The notes below the pieces were generated by a model, which made no database searches, was not told the origin of the DNA, and saw only the letters and a program-made list of their open reading frames with translations. A DNA stretch of 5,570 nucleotides from Chloroflexota bacterium (GTDB taxonomy: Bacteria; Chloroflexota; Anaerolineae; J102), in the NCBI GenBank assembly GCA_024276255.1, contig JAJRXO010000607.1:1-5570 (forward strand), in the 5' to 3' direction. Positions within the stretch are counted from its first letter, which is position 1. Each line of letters opens with the position of its first letter. This document shows, piece after piece, positions 1-5,174 of this stretch. A program made the position numbers and the translations under genes.

Positions 1-2958
1 GATGCCAGTCCATACGGGACTGGTGAGCAATCGGCGGGGTTGGCGAACCAACTCCAGGAAAGTGGAGCGCACCCCGCGGTAGGGTTCAGCCAGATCGGCC
101 AGGGGCAAACCCACCTTCTTCTCCTCGGCCTTGAAGGCCCGGTAGGCCGACTCGCCGTTGGTCTCCGGCGCCAGATAGAGGATGACATTGGCGGCCTCGA
201 CCGCGTCGTCCAGTGAAGGATAGACCTTCCCGTCCCATTCGATCGGCTGCTTCTCGGCCAGATCATCGTAGAGATCAGTCACAGACCAGCGGTTGCCATG
301 GGCGCCGATGCCGTTTTCCCGCACATTGGGCCCCAGGGAGACGAAGCGCTTGTACAGGTTCACGTAGTCGCGCTCGACGATCACCAGATTGGGCATGGTC
401 TTGCCGGGAATGGGATCGCACTCGCCCTTGGCCCAGTCCTTCACCTCCAGCTGCGCCATCTCGGCCGGCGTGTCATGCTTCAGGGGCATGGCAATGACAT
501 CACGCACGGGCTCCGGCAGATGCTTGCGGGCCAGCTCGCTCACTTTCCTGGCGATGGTCTTGAAGATCTCCCAATCGCTCTTCGACTCCCAGCAGGGAGG
601 CACGGCCTCGGACAGGGGATGGATGTAGGAATGCAGGTCGGTGCTGTTGAGGTCGTCCTTCTCGTACCAGGTGGCGGTGGGCAGCACGATGTCGGAATAG
701 AGGGCGGAGGTGTCCATGCGGAAATTGATGTCCACCACCAGATCCAGCTTGCCCTCGGGCGCCTTCTCGCGCCATACCACTTCCTGCACCACATCGCCCG
801 CCAGCTCATCAGCGATGGCGTTCGTGTGCGTGCCCAGGTAGTGCCTGAGGAAGAATTCATGCCCCTTGGCGCTGGACATGAGGGCGTTGCCGCGCCAGAT
901 GAGCCACAATCGTGGCCAGTTCTCCGGCGCATCGGGGTCTTCCACCGAGAAGTGTAATTGTTTCTCCTGCAACTGGCGCACGATCCACTGCACGATCTCC
1001 TGATCGTTCGCCGCGCCGTCAGCCTCGGCTTCACGCACCAGATCAAGGCTGTTGCGATTGAACTGGGGATAGAACGGCAGCCAGCCCATGCGCACCGCCT
1101 TCACCTGCAGGTCCATGGTGTGGCCCTGCGCCAGTGTGCTGCCCTCGGGCACGGGATAATAATCCGTGAAATTCCCCTCGTAACGCCACTGGTCGGTGTG
1201 CACGTAATGGAAGGAAGGCGTGTTCTGCTGGCGGGGCGGCTTCACCCAGTCCAGGGCAAAGGCGATGGGAGCCCAGGCGGCCATGGGCGCCAGTTTTTCC
1301 TGGCCCACATAGTGGTTGAGCCCGCCGCCATTCCGCCCAATACAACCGGTGAGCATCAGCGTAACGATGCCGGAGCGGTAGATGAGGTTGTTGTGATACC
1401 AGTGATTGATGCCGGCGCCGATGATGATCATGCACTGGCCCTGGGTGCGCTCGGCCGTGGAGGCCCACTCGCGGGCGAACTGAATCACCGTCTCGCGGTC
1501 GATGCCGGTGAATTTCTCCTGCCAGGCGGGGGTGTATGGGCTGTCCTCGTCGTCGTAATCGCTGGGATACGCGCCCTCCAGTCCGCGGCTGACGCCAAAC
1601 TGGGCCATGATCAGGTCGTAAATGGTGGCCACAGGCACGGGACCGTCCGGGGTCTCGATGTATTTCACCGGCACGCCCCGCTGCAGCACCTGGCCGCTGG
1701 CGAATTCAGGGAAGTCGGTGAGGAGTACGTCATCGTGATCATCGAGCAAGGTGAGGATGGGGTCGATCTCCGAGCCATCCACGCCGTCCTTCATCTCCAG
1801 GTTCCACTGCCCTTTTTGCTGTTGCCAACGGAAACCCAGGGTGCCCTGCGGCAAACGCAATTCGCCGCTGTTACGGTCGATCACCAGATATTTCCAGTCG
1901 CTGTTCTCCACATTCTGATAACGTGCCACCTGACTGGCCCGCAGCATCCTGCTCGGGGTGTAGCCATTCGCGGTTTTCTTCAGCGTCACCAGGAAGGGCG
2001 AGTCAGAATAACGCTTCACGTAGTCGAGGAAATAGGGTGTTTGCTGTTCGGCGTGGAATTCTTTGAGCACGATGTGGTTCACGGCCATCCAGAAGGCGCC
2101 ATCCTGGCCCGTTGACACTGGAATCCACCAGTCAGCGTATTTGGAGACCTGGCTGAAATCGGGGGAGAAGACCACCAGCTTGGTGCCGCCGTGTCGGGCC
2201 TCGGCCACGAAGTGGGCGTCGGGCGTACGGGTCATGTTCAAATTGGCGCCCATAACGGCGATGAATTTACTGTTGTACCAGTCGGCGCTCTCCGCCACGT
2301 CCGTCTGTTCGCCCCAGATCTCGGGTGAGGCAGGCGGCAGGTCGCTGTACCAGTCATAGAAGCTGAGGGCGACGCCGCCCAGCAGCTCCAGGAAGCGGGC
2401 GCCGGACGCGTAGCTGAGCATGGACATGGCGGGAATGGGGGAGAAACCGATCACCCGATCCGGGCCGTATTTCTTCACCGTGTAGATGGTGGAGGCAGCG
2501 ATGATCTCCAGCACCTCATCCCAGGAAGTGCGGCGGAAACCGCCCTTGCCGCGGGCCTTCTGAAAACGCCTGCGGCTGGTTTCATCCTCGATCAGAGCCG
2601 TCCAGGCGTCGACAGGATCATCGTGTTCCTCACGGGCCTGACGCCACAGATCGACCAGCGCCCCGCGAATGTAGGGATATTTCACGCGGATGGGGCTGTA
2701 GATGTACCAGGAGTAGGAGATGCCTCGCTGACAACCGCGGGGTTCGTACGAGGGCAGGCCCTCCTCCAGCATGGGATAGTCGGTGGCCTGCATCTCCCAG
2801 GTGACGATGCCGTCTTTGACGTATACCATCCACGAGCAGCCACCGGTACAGTTGACGCCGTGGGTGCTGCGCACCACACGATCATGTTGCCAGCGGTTGC
2901 GGTAGAATTCCTCCCACTGGCGGGCTTTAGGGTTAATGATGTCTTGAATCCAACTCAT
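1..2958 (-). CDS. narG: Respiratory nitrate reductase alpha subunit NarG (or NarG-type nitrite oxidoreductase NxrA), C-terminus cut by window
   Basis: Molybdenum-bisMGD catalytic subunit of the membrane-bound NarGHI complex, which reduces nitrate to nitrite on the cytoplasmic face; close relatives in nitrite oxidisers run the reverse reaction. The frame is open for 986 codons from ATG at 2958 to position 1; E. coli NarG has about 1,247, so roughly the last 250 residues are missing. The FS0 [4Fe-4S] ligands are His33, Cys37, Cys41 and Cys76, with the same spacing as in E. coli. The Mo-ligand aspartate is Asp206, in the motif YSDLPPASP. Other family blocks include GFSPIPAMSM, GEQTDV, NHWYHNN, GQEKLAP and YSDIVLPTATWYEKDD. 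There is no twin-arginine signal at the N-terminus, so a cytoplasmic-facing enzyme is expected. The start is fixed by TAAGGAGG 5 nt upstream, overlapping the cytochrome stop codon. Family assignment is very secure; reaction direction is not decided by the sequence. NarH, NarJ and NarI should follow beyond position 1. Confidence 0.97.
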   Translation of the reverse strand, partial: MSWIQDIINPKARQWEEFYRNRWQHDRVVRSTHGVNCTGGCSWMVYVKDGIVTWEMQATDYPMLEEGLPSYEPRGCQRGISYSWYIYSPIRVKYPYIRGALVDLWRQAREEHDDPVDAWTALIEDETSRRRFQKARGKGGFRRTSWDEVLEIIAASTIYTVKKYGPDRVIGFSPIPAMSMLSYASGARFLELLGGVALSFYDWYSDLPPASPEIWGEQTDVAESADWYNSKFIAVMGANLNMTRTPDAHFVAEARHGGTKLVVFSPDFSQVSKYADWWIPVSTGQDGAFWMAVNHIVLKEFHAEQQTPYFLDYVKRYSDSPFLVTLKKTANGYTPSRMLRASQVARYQNVENSDWKYLVIDRNSGELRLPQGTLGFRWQQQKGQWNLEMKDGVDGSEIDPILTLLDDHDDVLLTDFPEFASGQVLQRGVPVKYIETPDGPVPVATIYDLIMAQFGVSRGLEGAYPSDYDDEDSPYTPAWQEKFTGIDRETVIQFAREWASTAERTQGQCMIIIGAGINHWYHNNLIYRSGIVTLMLTGCIGRNGGGLNHYVGQEKLAPMAAWAPIAFALDWVKPPRQQNTPSFHYVHTDQWRYEGNFTDYYPVPEGSTLAQGHTMDLQVKAVRMGWLPFYPQFNRNSLDLVREAEADGAANDQEIVQWIVRQLQEKQLHFSVEDPDAPENWPRLWLIWRGNALMSSAKGHEFFLRHYLGTHTNAIADELAGDVVQEVVWREKAPEGKLDLVVDINFRMDTSALYSDIVLPTATWYEKDDLNSTDLHSYIHPLSEAVPPCWESKSDWEIFKTIARKVSELARKHLPEPVRDVIAMPLKHDTPAEMAQLEVKDWAKGECDPIPGKTMPNLVIVERDYVNLYKRFVSLGPNVRENGIGAHGNRWSVTDLYDDLAEKQPIEWDGKVYPSLDDAVEAANVILYLAPETNGESAYRAFKAEEKKVGLPLADLAEPYRGVRSTFLELVRQPRRLLTSPVWTGI

Positions 2959-2963
2959 AATGT

Positions 2964-2971
2964 CCTCCTTA
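2964..2971 (-). promoter_or_regulatory. Shine-Dalgarno of narG, overlapping the upstream stop codon
   Basis: On the minus strand TAAGGAGG lies 5 nt before the narG ATG and matches the usual 16S anti-Shine-Dalgarno over 8 nt. Its first three bases are the TAA stop of the cytochrome gene. The arrangement suggests termination-reinitiation coupling and supports the chosen narG start. Confidence 0.85.
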
Positions 2972-3835
2972 TGCCTTCGCCTGTTCAACCAATTGACGGC
3001 GGACGCCCGAACGCCGACGGCGCCAGAGCAAGTGAGCCAGGACCATGAAAATAACAAACAGAAGTAGTGAAATGAATGACAGTTTGACGTTCATGGCCGC
3101 GGGGGACGATTGGGCCGTCGTTTGCAGATAAGCGATGAGGTCGGACTGTTCTTGCGGGTCCAGGGGGCGGCCGTCGAAGATCGGTCTCATGGTAGGGAAG
3201 GGCGGCGCAGCCAGAACCGATGCCATACCCTCCTTGCCGAAACGATCAAACACCTGCGTCAGGTCGGGTCCCAGGGCGCCGCCGCCCAGCGCCCCGACGC
3301 CGGAAACAGAATGACAACTGATGCAGGCCGGGGCGCCGCTCTGGAAGGAGGCCTCGCCAGTGAACAACGCCCGTCCCCGCTGGGCATCGCCGGCCGGCAG
3401 TTGCACGGCTGCCGAGGGCGCGGCCGCCTGCCCGGCATCCATCTTCTGCATATAGGCGAACACAGCCAGCGACTCCTCCTGGGAGAGGTTGCGGTTGGGC
3501 ATGGGCACATTGTTGTATTGCGCTAGCAGTTCCATGGCGATGGGGTCCTTCTCGGCCAGCATTTTATCCGGCTCCATGATCCAGCGCACAAGCCAGTCCT
3601 GCTCCCGGATTGTGGTGACCCCCAGCAGGTCCGGGCCCACGCGGTCGCCACGGCCAATCGTGTGGCAGGCCGCGCATTTCTGCCGGAACAGCACCTCTCC
3701 TTCCTCTGGGGATTGAGGCGGGGGAGAGGCCTCGGCCAGGGGAACCAGGGCCACCATCAGCAACAGGGCTGCCAGCAGAATCGGCAGCCATTTCGCCGTA
3801 GCGAATCGTCGCCCGGCGTTTGCAAGACATTGCAT
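2969..3835 (-). CDS. Membrane-anchored diheme cytochrome c, NarC-like, first electron-transfer gene of the nar operon
   Basis: Electron-transfer protein of 288 residues, predicted to sit on the outer face of the membrane. Residues 1-36 look like a signal peptide: a basic start, a hydrophobic core at about 16-33 and an AEA cleavage-type motif. Two class-I cytochrome c domains follow, with heme sites CAACH (Cys54-His58) and CISCH (Cys171-His175). Likely axial methionines are Met112 (VPMPN) and Met216 (FPTMRP). An Ala/Pro-rich linker at about 134-148 separates the domains. A single C-terminal helix (about 252-271) followed by RRRRSGVRR gives an outside-in anchor by the positive-inside rule. The gene lies 5 bp after the pseudo-receiver and 10 bp before narG. 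Thermus nar operons also begin with a diheme cytochrome (NarC), and Nitrobacter-type nxr loci carry a cytochrome c gene before nxrA; this is family knowledge. Its job as electron donor or acceptor for the NarG complex is inferred. No third heme motif is present. Confidence 0.9.
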   Translation of the reverse strand: MQCLANAGRRFATAKWLPILLAALLLMVALVPLAEASPPPQSPEEGEVLFRQKCAACHTIGRGDRVGPDLLGVTTIREQDWLVRWIMEPDKMLAEKDPIAMELLAQYNNVPMPNRNLSQEESLAVFAYMQKMDAGQAAAPSAAVQLPAGDAQRGRALFTGEASFQSGAPACISCHSVSGVGALGGGALGPDLTQVFDRFGKEGMASVLAAPPFPTMRPIFDGRPLDPQEQSDLIAYLQTTAQSSPAAMNVKLSFISLLLFVIFMVLAHLLWRRRRSGVRRQLVEQAKA

Positions 3836-3840
3836 AGGCT

Positions 3841-4215
3841 TTACCTCCTTATGTCATCTGTGGGAGATTGGGAATGAATCACTTCGAGCAAATCGGCCAG
3901 GCTGGCAGGCAGGGTGCGCGAGGAATAGACTTGCATCACGTTATCCTGCAGACCGATGCGAACAATGGCCAGCCCGGGATAATGCCCCAGGAGAAGACTG
4001 GTCAGCGCGGCGATATCCGGCGTCTCGCTGTCCTCTGACACAATGACGGCGATGTCAGGGGGCACATCGGGCAGGTCCACCACGGCTCCCGCGCGCATAG
4101 GGTAAGGGCCCAGCAACACCACATCCTCGACCTGACTCAGGATGTGGATCAGGCTCTCACCAAATAATGACTCTACGCAGAACAACAAGACGCGTCTCTT
4201 ACTCGTCGCGGCCAT
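3841..4215 (-). CDS. Stand-alone degenerate receiver-like protein (pseudo-receiver) in the nar operon
   Basis: Protein of 124 residues with no named family I can assign. By eye it aligns with the receiver domain of the neighbouring response regulator: RRVLLFCVESLFGESLIHIL against IRVLLVDDHALFREGLAGIL, then PPDIAVIV against SPDLILMD, then LAIVRIGLQDN against ATIVMLTVQDN. The residues needed for phosphorylation are gone: the acidic pair is Cys13-Val14, the phosphoacceptor position is Val59, the switch Thr is Gly88, and the conserved Lys position is Arg100. About ten residues around helix 4/strand 5 are missing, and there is no DNA-binding domain, signal peptide or membrane helix. It is therefore probably a cytoplasmic, phosphorylation-independent protein that binds another protein. 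GAGGAGG 8 nt upstream supports ATG 4215; another ATG at 4220 is out of frame. It is the first gene of the cytochrome-narG run. Existence as a gene is well supported; the receiver relationship is an alignment-based inference and the function is unknown. Confidence 0.8.
   Translation of the reverse strand: MAATSKRRVLLFCVESLFGESLIHILSQVEDVVLLGPYPMRAGAVVDLPDVPPDIAVIVSEDSETPDIAALTSLLLGHYPGLAIVRIGLQDNVMQVYSSRTLPASLADLLEVIHSQSPTDDIRR
3843..3851 (-). promoter_or_regulatory. Near-ideal Shine-Dalgarno of the cytochrome c gene, inside the preceding gene's end
   Basis: The minus strand reads TAAGGAGGT, a 9-nt match to the standard anti-Shine-Dalgarno, ending 8-9 nt before the ATG at 3835. Its AGGAGG is the last two codons (Arg-Arg) of the pseudo-receiver gene, and its final T begins that gene's TAA stop. 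It fixes the cytochrome start and links translation of the two genes. Confidence 0.85.
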
Positions 4216-4223
4216 GGCATCTT

Positions 4224-4230
4224 CCTCCTC
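4224..4230 (-). promoter_or_regulatory. Shine-Dalgarno of the pseudo-receiver gene
   Basis: GAGGAGG on the minus strand lies 8 nt before ATG 4215. This spacing favours 4215 over the out-of-frame ATG at 4220, which would have only 3 nt. The site can pair partly with an upstream TCCTC (TCCTC-AGAG-GAGGA), a weak 5-bp hairpin that could mask it. Confidence 0.7.
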
Positions 4231-4326
4231 TGAGGATAGATCCAGCTTACGCCAAATCCTGTCCTAATCCTATCCGGCGCACTCGCTCATGAGGCATGAA
4301 AAAAGCGTGATCTTGCGTCCTAATAA

Positions 4327-4336
4327 GAACTAGTTC
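4327..4336. promoter_or_regulatory. 10-bp perfect palindrome GAACTAGTTC, possible operator
   Basis: GAACTAGTTC reads the same on both strands, and one further GTTC copy follows immediately (4337-4340). It lies about 110-120 bp upstream of the first gene of the nar operon, in the only sizeable non-coding stretch. A protein-binding role is a guess from symmetry and position; no regulator consensus is matched. Confidence 0.25.
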
Positions 4337-4413
4337 GTTCTCATATCCTGACCCTGACAAGCCGGAGCCAGGAAGGGCCCACACGCGGAATCGCCCACAC
4401 GGTGAGCTGGCAG

Positions 4414-4453
4414 GTAGGTAGACAAGTAAACAAGTAGACAGGGAAAAAGGTAA
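4414..4453. repeat. 8-bp periodic short tandem repeat, ACAAGTA type
   Basis: Five consecutive 8-bp units are in phase. Two are nearly identical, with ACAAGTA at 4422-4428 and 4430-4436. GTAGGTA at 4414-4420 and AAAGGTA at 4446-4452 are diverged copies, and the unit at 4438 is the most degraded. On the minus strand four of the units begin TAC(C/T)T, which is close to but not a match for the NarL heptamer TACYYMT. It may equally be a neutral microsatellite of a kind I associate with Chloroflexota genomes. The repeat itself is visible; its role is unknown. Confidence 0.55.
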
Positions 4454-4469
4454 ACCGGGCCTGCTACCT
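4444..4469 (-). terminator. Weak intrinsic-terminator-like hairpin after the response regulator
   Basis: On the minus strand AGGTA (4469-4465) can pair with TACCT (4452-4448), plus one G-T wobble, around a 10-nt loop; a run of five T (4448-4444) ends the structure. It lies about 40 nt past the regulator stop codon. The stem is short and its 5' arm is shared with a longer competing stem, so it would be a weak or conditional terminator at best. Confidence 0.2.
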
Positions 4470-4508
4470 GCCAAGACGAGATACGCAACGACTCATACTG
4501 GCAAGGTA

Positions 4509-5174
4509 CTAAAGCAATCCTTTCTCGCGGGCGTAGCGAGCGGCTTCCCGGCGACTGTTCACTTGCAGTTTGGCCAGGATATTGCGCATATGGCTTTTAG
4601 CTGTGTAGAGACTGATGGACAGGGCGGCGGCCACTTCCTGATCGGTGGCGCCCTCCGCGGCCAGGCTCAGTACTTCCTGTTCCCGCGGGGTGAGAGTCAA
4701 GGCCTCGCCCTCCGCGGTCAGGCCTTCGTGGCGACTGAGGCGCCGAAATTCTTCCAGTATACGTCCTGCCAGCGCCGGTGTGATGGCAGCCTGGCCCTGG
4801 ACAGCCCCCCGCAATAGCTCCAGCATGGGACGAGATCGCATGTTCTTCAGCAAATAGCCCTGCGCCCCGCACTTAATGGCCTCGAACAGCTTCTCTTCAT
4901 TGTCCTGAACGGTAAGCATGACGATGGTCGCCGCCGGCAGGACCCATTTGATGCGCCTGGCAGCCTCCAGGCCATCGCAGCCCGGCATGCCCACATCCAT
5001 GAGGATGAGGTCGGGCGAGAGTTCCTGCGCCATCACCTGGGCTTCCAGCCCGTCGCTGGCTTCACCGACAACCAGAAAGTCGGATTGGGCATTGAGGATG
5101 CCGGCCAGACCCTCTCGAAAGAGAGCATGATCATCAACGAGTAAAACACGGATCGGATTCGTCTTGCGCATCAT
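4509..5174 (-). CDS. NarL/FixJ-family response regulator (receiver plus LuxR-type HTH)
   Basis: Cytoplasmic two-component transcription factor of 221 residues, the normal full length. The receiver domain (about 8-125) has the acidic pair Asp14-Asp15, phosphoacceptor Asp60 in LILMDVGMP, switch Thr88 and Lys110, so it should be phosphorylatable. A linker (about 126-155) leads to a LuxR-type helix-turn-helix (about 158-221) with LTPREQEVL, the recognition-helix region SISLYTAKSHMRNIL and KLQVNSRREA. The start ATG overlaps the kinase stop as ATGA, a classic coupling of a cognate pair; there is no strong Shine-Dalgarno of its own, in contrast to the downstream genes. A second ATG directly follows, so translation could begin one codon later. 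Position next to narG suggests it controls nitrate or nitrogen-oxide respiration (inference); the specific signal and DNA sites are not shown. It belongs to the same superfamily as E. coli NarL but I would not call it an orthologue. Confidence 0.95.
   Translation of the reverse strand: MMRKTNPIRVLLVDDHALFREGLAGILNAQSDFLVVGEASDGLEAQVMAQELSPDLILMDVGMPGCDGLEAARRIKWVLPAATIVMLTVQDNEEKLFEAIKCGAQGYLLKNMRSRPMLELLRGAVQGQAAITPALAGRILEEFRRLSRHEGLTAEGEALTLTPREQEVLSLAAEGATDQEVAAALSISLYTAKSHMRNILAKLQVNSRREAARYAREKGLL

Larger units (their letters stand above)
4408..4473. repeat. 10-bp perfect inverted repeat enclosing the tandem repeat
   Basis: TGGCAGGTAG at 4408-4417 is the exact reverse complement of CTACCTGCCA at 4464-4473, with 46 nt between them. 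The enclosed sequence is nearly the whole 8-bp periodic repeat. On RNA read from the minus strand the arms could form a 10-bp stem. No insertion-sequence features or target-site duplication are seen. Confidence 0.5.
4216..4508 (-). promoter_or_regulatory. Intergenic region between regulator and nar operon; probable promoter/control region
   Basis: These 293 bp hold no credible gene. Reading toward narG, the region contains inverted-repeat arms (4498-4508, 4463-4475, 4408-4417), an 8-bp periodic repeat (4414-4453), the palindrome GAACTAGTTC (4327-4336), TCATG-AGG-CATGA (4287-4299) and a direct repeat AATCCT at 4255 and 4266 (11 bp apart, plus-strand reading). I found no good FNR/DNR box (TTGAT-N4-ATCAA type) and no convincing sigma-70 pair; the best -35-like TTGTCA (minus strand, near 4356-4361) lacks a well-spaced -10. 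A promoter here is inferred from position and from the abrupt change from regulator genes to structural genes. Confidence 0.45.

Noticed and set aside
500..1468. Minus-strand frames at 500-775, 540-1046 and 1043-1468
   Set aside because: They are alternative frames inside narG, whose own frame is continuous and matches the NarG family throughout. Their translations are low-complexity Arg/Pro/Ser-rich or His/Gly-rich.
298..2115. Long plus-strand open frames (298-957 and 958-2115) opposite narG
   Set aside because: They lie exactly in codon register antisense to narG. Stops in that frame need TTA, CTA or TCA codons in narG, which are rare in a GC-rich gene, so openness is expected. The translation has no recognisable domain and no ribosome site.
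1..2958. Frameshift or pseudogene status of narG
   Set aside because: In the codons I checked across the gene there are no in-frame stops, and the family motifs stay in one frame to position 1. The missing C-terminus is due only to the window edge.
2623..3048. Plus-strand 141-codon frame crossing the narG start
   Set aside because: It runs antisense across the narG N-terminus and the cytochrome end, with no family resemblance; it is a shadow of the real genes.
4408..4473. CRISPR array or miniature mobile element
   Set aside because: The repeat unit is only 8 bp with no spacers, and the flanking inverted repeat is 10 bp without a target-site duplication or transposase. It fits a short tandem repeat and a stem-loop better.
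4247..4474. Possible 75-codon minus-strand gene in the intergenic region
   Set aside because: Its first part (STCLLVYL) is just the translated 8-bp repeat, it has no good ribosome site or recognisable domain, and it overlaps all the candidate control elements.
4216..4508. FNR/CRP/DNR-type box or tRNA/small RNA gene
   Set aside because: No TTGAT-N4-ATCAA or TGTGA-N6-TCACA arrangement was found on either strand, and no cloverleaf-like or T-arm sequence is visible.
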